From: Streptomyces sp. NRRL B-3428 | GTDB lineage: Bacteria > Actinomycetota > Actinomycetes > Streptomycetales > Streptomycetaceae | Assembly (NCBI GenBank): GCA_000721375.1 | Contig: JOGW01000008.1 | Span: 310,001-374,000, forward strand | Direction of reading: 5' to 3' | Length of the DNA stretch: 64,000 bases | Shown here: piece by piece, positions 50,047-61,512 of the stretch | How positions within the stretch are numbered: position 1 is the stretch's first letter | How the letters are laid out: each line of letters opens with the position of its first letter | Translations under genes and position numbers: made by a program | The notes under the pieces: model-generated | The model's database searches: none | The model's input: the letters and a program-made list of their open reading frames with translations, nothing else | What the model was told of the DNA's origin: nothing

Positions 50047-51015
50047 ATGCTGGAGATCGAGTTCTCGGCGGAGGACGTGGCACGGACGCGGTTCGCCATC
50101 TCCCCGTTGTGGGAGGTCATCGCGGGTGTACGGGTCGTCCTCGGTTCCCACACCCAAGGGCTGCACGGGCGGTGGGCCGAGCAGACCCGGGCCCGGATCG
50201 CCGCGGCCAAGCTCGATCTCACCCCGCTGGCCTCGCTCCTGCCACCCACCGACCAGCAGATCCCGAGCTTCCTCAGCCCGCCGCCCACGACGCCGGGTCC
50301 CTCCCTCGACGTCGAACTGGCCGCACTCCGCGCCACCCCGCGGGAGCTGCTTCGCACCACCTCGCGGTCCGCCCAGCCGGCCGTGGACGCGCTGCTCGCG
50401 GATCCCGAACGGGGCCTCGGCCGGCTCGCCGATGCCATCACCGCCTACTGGGAACTCGCGATGGCGCCCTTCTGGCCGCGGATGGCCGGGCTGCACGAAG
50501 CGGACATCCAGTACCGGGCGCGGCGCTTCGCCGAGGGCGGGACGCGCTATCTCTTCGAGGACCTCGGCGAACAGGTCACCTGGGATTCCGGACGCCTGCA
50601 GATCCGCCACAAGTTCTTCCACGGCGTGCGGCGGCTCGACGGGCACGGGCTGCTGCTCGTGCCCTCCGTGTTCGCCTGGCCGCGGGTGTTCTCCAAGACG
50701 GACGCCAAGTACCAGGCGACCCTGCGCTATCCGCCGCGCGGCGTCGGTCAGTTGTGGGAGGCGCCGCCCTCCCCCGCATCCGCCGCACTGGCCGGTGTGC
50801 TCGGCGCGGCTCGCGCGCGACTGCTCGCCGAACTGTCGACTCCCGCCTCCACCACCGACCTCGCCCCACGGGTGGGGCTCTCCCCGGGCGGAGTGTCACA
50901 GCACCTCACGGCGCTACGGGCGGCCGGTCTGGTGTCCGCACACCGGGCCGGGCGCTCGGTGCTGTACGCACGGACGCGGTCGGCGGAGGTGCTGGTGGCG
51001 GGGGCGGGAGTCTGA
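50047..51015 (+). CDS. ArsR-type regulator with N-terminal DUF5937-like domain
   Basis: 322 aa. The N-terminal 230 residues begin MLEIEFSAEDVARTRFAISP, the usual opening of this large Streptomyces regulator class. The C-terminal winged HTH is at about 250-315 (LLAELSTPASTTDLAPRVGL, SPGGVSQHLTALRAAGLV). AAGGGGAGG is found about 10 bases before ATG 50047. No metal-binding Cys cluster is seen in the HTH, so it is not a classical metal sensor. Divergent from the MFS transporter across 79 bases. Confidence 0.9.
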   Translation: MLEIEFSAEDVARTRFAISPLWEVIAGVRVVLGSHTQGLHGRWAEQTRARIAAAKLDLTPLASLLPPTDQQIPSFLSPPPTTPGPSLDVELAALRATPRELLRTTSRSAQPAVDALLADPERGLGRLADAITAYWELAMAPFWPRMAGLHEADIQYRARRFAEGGTRYLFEDLGEQVTWDSGRLQIRHKFFHGVRRLDGHGLLLVPSVFAWPRVFSKTDAKYQATLRYPPRGVGQLWEAPPSPASAALAGVLGAARARLLAELSTPASTTDLAPRVGLSPGGVSQHLTALRAAGLVSAHRAGRSVLYARTRSAEVLVAGAGV

Positions 51016-51038
51016 CCAGGGTCCTGTGCGGCGCCTGC

Positions 51039-52931
<1,893 letters not shown>

Positions 52932-52969
52932 GTCAGGCCCCTTCCCGCGTCCCCACTCCCGGATCTCCA

Positions 52970-52998
52970 GCTCAAGACTTGAGCGGGTTCTTGTCAAT
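52970..52998. promoter_or_regulatory. HAIR-like (HspR) palindrome and -35 of the dnaK promoter
   Basis: GCTCAAGACTTGAGC (52970-52984) is a perfect palindrome built from the HAIR half-sites CTTGAG/CTCAAG. CTTGAGC-N7-TGTCAAT (52978-52998) also resembles the full HAIR layout (CTTGAGT-N7-ACTCAAG) with a degenerate second half. On the minus strand TTGACA (52997-52992) is a good -35 within it. Confidence 0.65.
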
Positions 52999-53050
52999 GC
53001 CCCGAACGGTTCGGCCGGTATGTGCCGGTCCTGGTTGTACGGTCGAGGGC

Positions 53051-53482
53051 ATGGAGCAACGGATCACCCTCATCACATTGGGAGTTGACGACCTCGCCCG
53101 CGCGAAGCGCTTCTACGCGGCGCTCGGCTGGCGGGGCCAGGAGGTCTCGGAGACGGTCTTCTTCCAGGCGGGCGGCTTGGGTCTCGTCCTGTGGAGCCGG
53201 GACAAGCTGGCGGCGGACTCGGGGGTCTCGCCGGGTACGGCGGGCGGCTTCGGCGGGATCGTCCTGGCGCACAACGTCCGTGCGGACAAGGAGGTCGACG
53301 AGCTCCTCGCCGCGGCCGAGGCGGCGGGTGGCCGGGTGACGAAGGCGGCTGCGGTGAACGTCGTCGGCTTCTATTCGGGGGCCTTCGCCGATCCGGACGG
53401 GCACTTGTGGGAGGTGGCCCACAATCCGGGGTTCACCTTGAACGAGGACGGGTCGCTTACGTTGCCGGAGTTCGGGGCTTGA
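53051..53482 (+). CDS. VOC/glyoxalase-fold protein
   Basis: 143 aa, two beta-alpha-beta-beta-beta units: [23 protein letters not shown] at the front and [19 protein letters not shown] at the back, the Glu of the second being the usual metal or ligand position. TACGGT at 53038-53043 lies 7 bases before the ATG, so possibly leaderless. Its stop overlaps the next start as TTGA. Confidence 0.9.
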   Translation: MEQRITLITLGVDDLARAKRFYAALGWRGQEVSETVFFQAGGLGLVLWSRDKLAADSGVSPGTAGGFGGIVLAHNVRADKEVDELLAAAEAAGGRVTKAAAVNVVGFYSGAFADPDGHLWEVAHNPGFTLNEDGSLTLPEFGA

Positions 53483-54282
53483 GCGCCCAGAGGGCACGGG
53501 ACTCGGCGGCGGCATTCCTTGCGTCGGTTGAGGTCGGGGACCTTGCGACCGGGGCCATCGCCGAGATCGAGCATTCGAGTCTCCTGGTGCGGCTCGACGG
53601 CTACGCGGAGCATCCGGTCGGAGTCGTGGGGCCGCTCGCCCTGTCCTGGCAGACCTGGGGCCCGTTGGACGAGAGGTATGCGGTGGGCCAACGCATCTCG
53701 GCCGAGGTGACGGCGGTCGACCTGAAGGAGGGTTGTGCATGGCTGTCCTTGGCGGCGACCGAGAACCCCGAGCTGTGGGCGTTCCGCAAGACCCTCGGCA
53801 GCGGTGCGCGCGTCTCCGGCAAGGTTGCCGCCATTGAGAACTTCGGAGTGTTCGTCGATCTGGACGAGGGTCCCGACCATCCCGTCTTCCCGGGGGTTGG
53901 GTTCATCACGATCCCCGAACTGTCCTGGGACTGGTTCGAATCGCCGCACGACATCGTGGCGGTGGGGCAGCGCGTAACGTGCATGTTCCTGGGCTTCGAC
54001 ACACACCTGGGCGAGGCCCGCCTCTCGCTCAAAATCCTGCAGCCGGACCCCTGGCGAACATTCGCGGACGAACACGCCCCCGGAGATGTTCTGCCGGGCA
54101 CGGTGACCAAGGTCGTTCCGTTCGGGGCTTTCGTGAGGATCGGCAAGCAGCTCGAAGGCCTGGTGCACAGGGATGTGCCAGGTGGACCCGAGTGGGACAC
54201 GCTCGAGCCGAACCGGAGCGTAACGGTGGTGGTCACCGAGATCGACGCCGAGAGACGACGGATCTCCCTCGCCTGGCCCTGA
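53479..54282 (+). CDS. Protein with three S1-type RNA-binding (OB) repeats
   Basis: 267 aa. Three S1 domains: about 16-95 (VGDLATGAIAEIEHSSLLVRLDG), 105-190 (GARVSGKVAAIENFGVFVDL) and 200-267 (GDVLPGTVTKVVPFGAFVRI, ending RRRISLAW). TTG 53479 overlaps the VOC stop (TTGA) and has GGAG 8 bases upstream; no other start codon in the frame covers domain one. RNA binding and a link to translation or RNA decay are inferred from the fold. Much smaller than ribosomal protein S1, and most of the chain is S1 repeat. Confidence 0.88.
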   Translation: MSAQRARDSAAAFLASVEVGDLATGAIAEIEHSSLLVRLDGYAEHPVGVVGPLALSWQTWGPLDERYAVGQRISAEVTAVDLKEGCAWLSLAATENPELWAFRKTLGSGARVSGKVAAIENFGVFVDLDEGPDHPVFPGVGFITIPELSWDWFESPHDIVAVGQRVTCMFLGFDTHLGEARLSLKILQPDPWRTFADEHAPGDVLPGTVTKVVPFGAFVRIGKQLEGLVHRDVPGGPEWDTLEPNRSVTVVVTEIDAERRRISLAWP

Positions 54283-54310
54283 CCGCCCACCAACGGTCGC
54301 CGCAGCACAA

Positions 54311-54347
54311 CGCCCCCGCCCCGGACGAGAAGTCCGGACCGGGGGCG
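54311..54347. terminator. Bidirectional hairpin terminator
   Basis: Arms 54311-54326 and 54332-54347 pair over 16 positions with two central mismatches around GAGAA, between the convergent S1 and OsmC/Ohr genes. Confidence 0.72.
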
Positions 54348-54362
54348 TACGCACGCAACCGA

Positions 54363-54788
54363 TCAGGCCAGCTTCGCGCTCAGCGTGATCGTCGTGCCCG
54401 TCAGGGCCTGGCTCACCGGGCAGTTCGCCTTGGCGTTCTCGGCGGCGGAGACGAAGGCCGCCTCGTCGAGACCCGGCACCTCGCCCTCGACCGTGAGGTG
54501 GATGCCGGTGATGCCGGTGCCCGGCTGGAACGTGACGTCCGCCGAGGTCGTGAGCTTGGTGGGCGGGGTGCCCGCACCGGTCAGACCGTGCGAGAGCGCC
54601 ATCGAGAAGCAGCTGGAGTGGGCGGCGGCGATCAGCTCCTCCGGGCTGGTCTTGCCGTTCGCCTCCTCGGCACGGGACGGCCAGGACACGGCCTGCTCGC
54701 CGATGCCGGACGAGTCGAAGGTGACCGTGCCGGAGCCCTCGGTGAGGCTGCCTTCCCAGACGGTGTGTGCGCTGCGCGTGGTGGCCAC
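54363..54788 (-). CDS. OsmC/Ohr-family peroxiredoxin-like protein
   Basis: 141 aa. Redox Cys C60 (SSCFSM) and C123 (ANCPVSQ) sit in the family contexts; length typical. These enzymes reduce organic hydroperoxides. GTG 54788 is preceded by GGAAGGAAA. The sequence AHTVWEGSLTEGSGTVTFDS is OsmC-like rather than OhrR-controlled Ohr. No regulator is adjacent. Confidence 0.93.
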   Translation of the reverse strand: MATTRSAHTVWEGSLTEGSGTVTFDSSGIGEQAVSWPSRAEEANGKTSPEELIAAAHSSCFSMALSHGLTGAGTPPTKLTTSADVTFQPGTGITGIHLTVEGEVPGLDEAAFVSAAENAKANCPVSQALTGTTITLSAKLA

Positions 54789-54872
54789 GACGTTTCCTTC
54801 CTCTGCGGGACGTCTGCGGACGGTTGATTGACGTCCGCCCCCATCCGACCACATCCGGAGCACTGCTCGCGC

Positions 54873-56669
54873 TCAGGTCACCCGGAAAACGGGACCTTTA
54901 GGGGTGAACGGCAGGGATCCGCCTGCGCGCAGCAGAAATGCGTGCTCTCGGCGGATGCGCAGCACGTCGCAGCCGCCGTCGGTGATCACGAGAACGGGTG
55001 CGGCCGCAGGGAAGTCCTCGGCCCGGTGCAGAAGGTCGATGCCGGGCTGCAGTTCGGTGCCGCCGCGCCCCCGTACCCGTACCTTCTCGGCGATGTCCGT
55101 GACCGGCAGATAGCCCGCGTCGTGCGGGGCCGCATCGCAGAACACGACGCGTGCGGCGGGCACGTCGCGGGCCGTCGCGTACGAGGCGATGGCGCCCAGG
55201 CCCTTGCCGAGCAGCGTCCGGCTCATCGAGGCCGAGGTGTCGAGGACAACGCCGAACGTGCAGCGCCGGATCTCCTCCGGCGGGAAGTACCGCCCCGCCC
55301 GCGGGATGTCCGGCGTGGAGGCCTGACGCCGCGCGGGCCGCGCATAGCTGCGTACGGGCTCGGGCCTGGGGACGAACTCGTCGAACCACTCGGCCAGTTG
55401 GGCGTCCCAGGCGAGCGGGGGCTGGGAGAGCGCCTTGATCTCCTCGACCAGGCCGGCGGGCAGCGTGCCGCGCCCGCGGGCCTCGTGCAGGTCGAAGCCC
55501 TGGGCCAGGCCGCGGCGGTAGTACTCGTCGAGGTCCACGTAAGCGGCGGGCGGCGTGATGGGGTGGCCGAGTACATCGCCGAGGCCCTTGCCGCGCAGGG
55601 TCGCGAGGCGGCGCAGCCGGCGCAGATCGCCCGCGATGCGGTCGTAGACCTCCTCGGTGGAGAGCCCCGCGAGCTGCGGATCGAAGAGCAGGCCCGAGGG
55701 CATCGCGCCGATCTCCATCTCGATGAGCCAGCCGTTGATGACGTAATCGGCCGCGACGTTGAAGAGATACGGGTCACGGGCACCGCACCGGTCGGCATGC
55801 CGCAGCGCGGCGTGCAGCATCTCGTGGGCGAGGACGAACCGCCATTCCTCGTCCGTCATCCGCACCAGCGGGTTGATGTAGATCTCGGCAGCGGCGGCGT
55901 TCACCGCGGCGACGGAGACCTGGTGCGCCCGGGCGAGTTCGGCGTCGGCGACCACCGTCATACCGGCCGCGATCCCGCCGAGCAGCGGATACGAGGAGAC
56001 GAACCAGTTCAGTGCGTGATCCCAGGCCTGCCGGCGGGTGGGCTGACCGTCGAGTTCGTCGCGCAGCCCGCCGGCCATGTCCATCGCCCGCGACATGGTG
56101 CGGGTGAGGGCGCGGGCGAACTCGGCCTGCCAGTCCGGCGGATCGTTCCAGTGCGCCCAGGGCACGAGGACCTGGTCGGGTGTGCCGCCCGCCGTACCGC
56201 AGTGCGCGTACGCGGCCGGGATGCCGTCCCGGCGCCAGGACGCGGCGAGTTGCTCCTCGTCGCCGCCCGGGTACGAGGCGGGCAGGTCGTCCGGGGGACG
56301 GCCGACGGGGAAGGTCAGCAGGAAGCGGTTGACGACGGCGCAGCGCGCCGCGAGGTCGAAGCGGTCGGGCTGTGCACGTTCGCCGCGCGCCGCCGGAACA
56401 TGACCGAACCCGAGGTGGATGACACAGTGCGCGAGCGTCCAGGCCCAGGTCGCAGCATCGGCATACCTGGTGGCGTGGGCGTGCACGGTCCCGTTGGAGT
56501 CGACCACTGCGAGCCCGTCCTGCGGCGGGGCGGCGCACTTCTCGGCGCGGCAGAACGTCGCCGATACGGCCCGCAGCGCGGGATTCGCCTTCATCGCGTG
56601 AAGTCCCGCCTCGAAGGCACGGGTCGCCGGGGTGACGACCGGCTGCTTCCGCTCCTGCTTGCGGCTCAT
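54873..56669 (-). CDS. VWA-like metallopeptidase (DUF2201-type) partner of the MoxR ATPase
   Basis: 598 aa. The N-terminal and middle part is a putative metallopeptidase domain with the zinc motif HEMLH (282-286) in VLAHEMLHAALRH. The C-terminal VWA-like domain has the MIDAS start DTSASMS near 477 and a later VLVITDGG. Together they match the DUF2201/VWA-like protein that pairs with a MoxR ATPase. ATG 56669 overlaps the ATPase stop (ATGA). Such pairs assemble or remodel metal-containing complexes; the client here is unknown. Confidence 0.9.
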   Translation of the reverse strand: MSRKQERKQPVVTPATRAFEAGLHAMKANPALRAVSATFCRAEKCAAPPQDGLAVVDSNGTVHAHATRYADAATWAWTLAHCVIHLGFGHVPAARGERAQPDRFDLAARCAVVNRFLLTFPVGRPPDDLPASYPGGDEEQLAASWRRDGIPAAYAHCGTAGGTPDQVLVPWAHWNDPPDWQAEFARALTRTMSRAMDMAGGLRDELDGQPTRRQAWDHALNWFVSSYPLLGGIAAGMTVVADAELARAHQVSVAAVNAAAAEIYINPLVRMTDEEWRFVLAHEMLHAALRHADRCGARDPYLFNVAADYVINGWLIEMEIGAMPSGLLFDPQLAGLSTEEVYDRIAGDLRRLRRLATLRGKGLGDVLGHPITPPAAYVDLDEYYRRGLAQGFDLHEARGRGTLPAGLVEEIKALSQPPLAWDAQLAEWFDEFVPRPEPVRSYARPARRQASTPDIPRAGRYFPPEEIRRCTFGVVLDTSASMSRTLLGKGLGAIASYATARDVPAARVVFCDAAPHDAGYLPVTDIAEKVRVRGRGGTELQPGIDLLHRAEDFPAAAPVLVITDGGCDVLRIRREHAFLLRAGGSLPFTPKGPVFRVT

Positions 56670-57721
56670 CGCCGCGCTTCCACCAGGCGCGGCATATCGC
56701 GCGCCGCCTCGACCAGGAACCAGGCCGGAAGGACCGGCTGGTCGTCGGCGTCGTCCGCGATGACGGTCTGCGCGACCTCGACGGAGATCTCCGCCAGCTG
56801 CACGAGCAACGCCTTTGCTCGATACGCGAGTTGGCGGCCGTTCGCCGTCACATGCTCCTTGGAGGCGGGCAGCTCCTTGCGCAGTCGCCCGCGGAACGCC
56901 TCCGCGAGGAAGTACAGCAGGTCGCGGTCCTCGATCCGCCGCGGCCAGGAGGCCTCTCCCTTGATGATCGCCTCTATCCCGTACGCGTGGCGCACGATCT
57001 TGACGTATCCGCAGAAGGAGACCGCGTGCGCGGGTGTGAGGCAGCCGTGCGCGATGACCTTGAGGGTCTCCTCGTCGAGCGCCGGGCCGAAGGAGTGCAG
57101 CGCGTCGGAGAGCATGTGCCAGGAGCGAGGCGTCGAGAAGGGCTGCTCGGTCTTGGGCGGCTTGGACCACAGGTGGTCGGGGCGGTCGGTGAGGTGGTCG
57201 AGGACCCAGGGGTGGATCCCGTTGCTGTGCGCCCAGATCAGCCAGTCCTCCGAGGAGGCCTGGAGGTGGACGTGCGTGAGGCGGTTGACGAGTGCGGAGG
57301 CGATGGGGCGGGCCAGCGCGTTGTCGGTGGAGCGGTTGCCCGCGCCGATGACGATCGAGCCCTGCGGCAGCTCGTAGTTGCCGATACGGCGGTCCAGGAT
57401 CAGCGAGTAGAAGGCCTTCTGGACGTCCGGGGTCGCGGCGTTGAGCTCGTCGAGGAAGAGGCAGTACGGCTCGTCGCGTGCGATGGCCTCGGGCGGACAG
57501 AACACCGAGCGTCCGTCGCGGATCTGCGGCACACCGATCAGGTCCTCGGGCGCGAGCTGCGTACCGAGCAGGCACTCCAGGCCGAGCGAGTCCGCGAACG
57601 CCCGCACCAGGGAGGACTTCCCGATCCCGGGCGCACCCCAGAGGAACACGGGACGCACCGTGGCGAGGCCGAGCAGCAGCTCGGGGACGCGGGCGGGCGT
57701 GACGGCGACGGCGGACTGCAA
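56666..57721 (-). CDS. MoxR-type AAA+ ATPase
   Basis: 351 aa. Walker A GAPGIGKSS (29-37), Walker B CLFLDELNAA (about 87-96), sensor-1 region VIGAGNRSTDNALARPIASA, then an arginine-finger region (ALVNRLTHVHL). TTG 57721 with AGGAG 8 bases upstream is the start. First gene of a tightly coupled pair with the VWA metallopeptidase-like protein. Confidence 0.92.
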   Translation of the reverse strand: MQSAVAVTPARVPELLLGLATVRPVFLWGAPGIGKSSLVRAFADSLGLECLLGTQLAPEDLIGVPQIRDGRSVFCPPEAIARDEPYCLFLDELNAATPDVQKAFYSLILDRRIGNYELPQGSIVIGAGNRSTDNALARPIASALVNRLTHVHLQASSEDWLIWAHSNGIHPWVLDHLTDRPDHLWSKPPKTEQPFSTPRSWHMLSDALHSFGPALDEETLKVIAHGCLTPAHAVSFCGYVKIVRHAYGIEAIIKGEASWPRRIEDRDLLYFLAEAFRGRLRKELPASKEHVTANGRQLAYRAKALLVQLAEISVEVAQTVIADDADDQPVLPAWFLVEAARDMPRLVEARR

Positions 57722-57855
57722 GCGGATACTCCTGAGGGAAGGTGAGGGAAGACGCCCGGGCGCGGCTGGCTGGCCGCACGCCCACGGGCTGGTCCGATAC
57801 GGACAGTGTGGGCGGGTGCGCGGCCCGGGCGCAGCTCATTTTCCGCTCGGCGCTC

Positions 57856-59244
57856 TCAGGCCTCCTGTGCGGCGCGCACCTTGCGCGCCGACATCCACGC
57901 GTACACGAGCACCCCGGCGAACAGGAACAGCACTCCCTGGTACACGGGCTGGTACCCGGCCCCGGCCACCAGCCACAGGGAGAAGCCGAACGCCGCCAGG
58001 GCCACCACCGAGTCGGCGACCAGACGCCCGCGGTCGACCAGATCGCCCCGTCCGCAGAGCAGGTGGAAGATCTGCGCGGCGGCGGCGAGGAGATACGGGA
58101 CGGTCGCCATGAACGTGGTGACCGTGACGAGCAGCGTGAAGACCCCGTCCGCCCCCGCCGCGTACTGGTAGACCGTCAGGAACGACGCGAGCGTGACGGT
58201 GATGCCCACGCCGACCACCGGGACACCGCGTGCCTTGCGCGTGAAGATCTGCGGGAAGAGACCGTCCTTCGCCGCCGCGTACGGGGCCTGGGCGCTCAGC
58301 AGCGTCCAGCCGTTGAGCGCGCCGAGGATGGAGATCACCGCGGCCCAGGCGACTAGCGTGCCGCCCCAGGTGCCGTCGAACATCACGTTGACCGCGTCCG
58401 AGAACGGCGCCGTGGACTTCACCACCTGCTCGTGCGGCAGCATCCCGAACACGGCGAGCGTGCCCAGGAGATAGACGACCGCGGCGCACAGCACGCCGAG
58501 AATCGTGGCGCGTCCGACGTTGCGCCGTGGATTGTTCACCTCGCCCGCGCTCATCGCGGCCGACTCCACACCGAGATACGAGAAGAGCAGGATCGCGGCC
58601 GCCGCGGAGATCGCGCCGAGCGGGCTCTCGCCGTCGGCGAGGAAGGGGCCAAGGTTGTCGGAGTCGAAGAAGAAGAGTCCGCCGACGGCGACGAGGAGGA
58701 GCGGGGCGAACTTGAGGACGGTGGCGACGAGTTGGACCGCTCCGACGTAGCGCGTACCGGCGAAGTTGGCGAGGCCCGGCAGCCACTGCACGACGAGCGC
58801 CGCCAGACACATCGACCACTTGTCGTCGAGGATGCCCGGGAAGAGAACGCCGAGGTAGCCGACCGCGATCACGGCGAGCGCCGCGTTGGAGACCCAGGCG
58901 GTGATCCAGTACGACCAGGCCGCGAGGAATCCCGCGAAGTCGCCGAAGGCCTCGCGCGCGTACACATACGGTCCGCCGGTCCGCGGATCGCGGCGCGCGA
59001 GCCGGCCGAAGACCAGCGCGAGGGCGAGCGCGCCGAGCGTGAGCACGCCGAAGGCGACCAGGGCGATCGTGCCGTACGGGGCGACCGAGCTGGGCAGCAG
59101 GAAGATGCCGCCGCCCACGATGTTGCCCATCACCAGGCAGGTGGCGATGGGCAGTCCGAAGCGCCGGGCGTGCTTGCTGCGCTCGTCGGGCTCGTTCGGC
59201 TCGTCCGGCTCGTCCGTCAGGGGCGGTGCGGGGGTGCGGTCCAT
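57856..59244 (-). CDS. Amino-acid/polyamine permease (APC family)
   Basis: 462 aa, twelve helices after an acidic N-terminal tail (DEPDEPNEPDE). Family motifs: MGNIVGGGIFLLPSSVAPYG (helix 1), RRDPRTGGPYVYAREAFGDF, and FSYLGVESAAMSAGEVNNPRR-like segment in helix 6. Resembles YjeH/antiporter-type APC members. ATG 59244 is 20 bases after the stop of the phosphodiesterase-like gene, so probably one operon. Substrate not predictable. Confidence 0.92.
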   Translation of the reverse strand: MDRTPAPPLTDEPDEPNEPDERSKHARRFGLPIATCLVMGNIVGGGIFLLPSSVAPYGTIALVAFGVLTLGALALALVFGRLARRDPRTGGPYVYAREAFGDFAGFLAAWSYWITAWVSNAALAVIAVGYLGVLFPGILDDKWSMCLAALVVQWLPGLANFAGTRYVGAVQLVATVLKFAPLLLVAVGGLFFFDSDNLGPFLADGESPLGAISAAAAILLFSYLGVESAAMSAGEVNNPRRNVGRATILGVLCAAVVYLLGTLAVFGMLPHEQVVKSTAPFSDAVNVMFDGTWGGTLVAWAAVISILGALNGWTLLSAQAPYAAAKDGLFPQIFTRKARGVPVVGVGITVTLASFLTVYQYAAGADGVFTLLVTVTTFMATVPYLLAAAAQIFHLLCGRGDLVDRGRLVADSVVALAAFGFSLWLVAGAGYQPVYQGVLFLFAGVLVYAWMSARKVRAAQEA

Positions 59245-59263
59245 GCGGACACGCTGCACCACT

Positions 59264-61438
59264 TCACTGCGTTTTGTCCGATACGGCACGGTCGACGGCC
59301 GCAACGTCACCGGGCAGCCCCATCGGCGTGTCGAGCTCGGCGGGATCCGGCTCGGGCACCGGCACCTGCGGCCCGTCGGCCTCGCGCAGCCAGCGCCGCA
59401 GGACGCGGTGGATGCGTTCGGCGCCGACCAGGTCACGTCCCTCGGGGACGGGCGCGGACAGGGCGTGCGGGGAGAGCAGGAAGGGGTGGCTCTGTTCGCC
59501 GCCGAGTCCGCCGTGCGAACCGATCTGCTCCTCGAACGCGAGCACTTCTCCTTCCTCCACCGCCGAGTTGACCATGATGTCGGCGGTGTGCGGGAAGGAG
59601 TCCGTACGGCGTACGGCGGCCAGGGCGCCCGGACCGAAGTCCGCGAGCAGCCCCGAGTCCCCGCCGCCGGCGTCGAGTTCGTCGAGTTCGTCGAGGTAGA
59701 GCTCGGCTCCCCGCGCCCCGAGGATCACGCCGCCGCGCCGGGACCGTACGAGAAGGAAGCCGACCCCCGGGTGGTTGGCGAGCGTGGGCAGCAGCGCGGG
59801 GTGGCGTGCGTCGATCTGCTCCCTGGTCATCCGCTCGGGCACATCGGGGAACGAGACCAGGCCGAGGTTGCCCGACGCGAGCACGAGCGGGTCCTTGCCG
59901 GCGGGCAGCCGGTTGCCCTCCTCGACCGGCCGGTGCATCGCCGCCCGTACCGCGGAGCGCGCCTCCGCGCCGCTGTGGGTGCCCCGCGCCTTGCGCGGTA
60001 CGGCGAGTCCGCAGCCCGCCCGCACCAGATCCGCGAGGGTCAGTCCGTAGCGGGCGCGGAAGGTCTCCCCCGGGCTCTGGCCGTGATCGGAGAGCAGCAC
60101 GATGCGGTACGGGCGCGGCGCGTGCTCGGTGACCTTGGCGATCAGTGCGATCGACCGGTCGAGGCGCTGCAGCACCAGGGTCGCGTCCTTGCTGTCCGGT
60201 CCGGAGTGATGGGCCACTTCGTCGTACGCGACGAGGTCGGCGTAGACGGCGGTGCGGCCGACGAGCATGTCCCCTATGACGGCGGCGACCACGACGTCGC
60301 GTTCGACGACGGTGGCGAAGGCGCGGATGAACGGGTAGAGCCCGCCGCGCTTGACCCTGGGCCGGGTCTTCTTGAGGCGGCCGCGCGTGGACTGGCCGAT
60401 CTCGCGGGCGACTTCAGCGACGAAGGACATCGCGGTACGTACGGCGTTGGCCGGGTCGGAGAAGTAGGCGAAGTAGCCGGCGCGCGAACGGTTCTCGCGG
60501 CCGCGCCGGGCCGCGATCGACAGGACGAGCGCCACCTGGTCGGCGCCGCCGCTGAACAGGTTGCCGCGGCTCGCGCCGTCCACGGTCAGCAGTCCGCCGT
60601 CGCCGGTGCGCTCGATGGCGCGGCGCTGCAGTTCCACGGCGCTGGCCGGACGGTTGCAGACCATCACCTCGCCGGTGTCCTTCTCGTACCAGCGAAAGGC
60701 GGGGATGTCGTGGTTGTCGCCGTGCAGGATGCCGAGCTGGCTGGCGCCGGTCTGGCTCGACCAGTCGGTGCGCCACGGCGTGAGGCGGTGGGTCTCCTTG
60801 AGCCAGGCGGCGACGGTGGGCATATGGCCGTCGTCCACGGCCCGTTGCAGTACGGCGTGACCCACGCCGTCGAGCTGCAGGAAGACCGTGCCGGGGGCGC
60901 GGGGGCCACGGGCCGCGGCCTGCTTGCGGCGTTTACGGTCCGCGAGCCGGTAGAGCCTGCGGCGGTAGGCGTCGTCGTCGCGTACGGCGAGTGCGGCGCC
61001 GGTCGCGGAGGCGACGGCCGACATCACGGCGGCCACGACCACGGCGGTCTCGGGGTTGGCCTCGCCTCTGCCGTCGGGGATGAGGCTCAGGGCGATGAGC
61101 AGCAGGGAGCCGTTGATGAAGAAGGCGAGCAGGCCCAGGACGAAGGCCGGCACCAGCAGGAACGCGCGCACGATGAGTGGCCAGACCAGTGCGCTGAGCA
61201 CACCGAAGACGGCCGCGCCGATCCCGGCGGTGATGCCGATCCGGGTGGCGCTGTCACCCGAGTCGGCCTGGAGACGGAAGTCGGGCAGGAGGCCGGCGAG
61301 GATGAGCATCGTGAGCGTGCTCGCGGCCCACACGGCGACCATCCGCCACAGGGCGCCGCCGGTTCGCCGCCATCGTCCCTCGGCCACGTCCACCTCGTCT
61401 TTCCGGGCGCGTAGGGCGCCCGGCCCCCAGCGTTTCAT
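59264..61438 (-). CDS. Membrane-anchored type I phosphodiesterase/nucleotide pyrophosphatase-like protein
   Basis: 724 aa. The N-terminal part has four helices (about 30-165) of the phage-holin-IV/mycobacterial membrane type. Then an alkaline-phosphatase-superfamily domain: FLQLDGVGHAVLQRAV (metal Asp), TDWSSQTGASQLGILHGDN (nucleophile region), AYDEVAHHSGPDSKD and LLSDHGQSPGETF (metal ligands). Predicted to hydrolyse a phosphodiester, orientation unclear. ATG 61438. Precedes the APC permease by 20 bases. Confidence 0.88.
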   Translation of the reverse strand: MKRWGPGALRARKDEVDVAEGRWRRTGGALWRMVAVWAASTLTMLILAGLLPDFRLQADSGDSATRIGITAGIGAAVFGVLSALVWPLIVRAFLLVPAFVLGLLAFFINGSLLLIALSLIPDGRGEANPETAVVVAAVMSAVASATGAALAVRDDDAYRRRLYRLADRKRRKQAAARGPRAPGTVFLQLDGVGHAVLQRAVDDGHMPTVAAWLKETHRLTPWRTDWSSQTGASQLGILHGDNHDIPAFRWYEKDTGEVMVCNRPASAVELQRRAIERTGDGGLLTVDGASRGNLFSGGADQVALVLSIAARRGRENRSRAGYFAYFSDPANAVRTAMSFVAEVAREIGQSTRGRLKKTRPRVKRGGLYPFIRAFATVVERDVVVAAVIGDMLVGRTAVYADLVAYDEVAHHSGPDSKDATLVLQRLDRSIALIAKVTEHAPRPYRIVLLSDHGQSPGETFRARYGLTLADLVRAGCGLAVPRKARGTHSGAEARSAVRAAMHRPVEEGNRLPAGKDPLVLASGNLGLVSFPDVPERMTREQIDARHPALLPTLANHPGVGFLLVRSRRGGVILGARGAELYLDELDELDAGGGDSGLLADFGPGALAAVRRTDSFPHTADIMVNSAVEEGEVLAFEEQIGSHGGLGGEQSHPFLLSPHALSAPVPEGRDLVGAERIHRVLRRWLREADGPQVPVPEPDPAELDTPMGLPGDVAAVDRAVSDKTQ

Positions 61439-61512
61439 ATGGGGGTGGGTGGTTTGTCGCGCTGTGGGTGCGCCGCGGGCAACGGCTCTGCGGGTGCGCC
61501 CCGGGCAACCGC

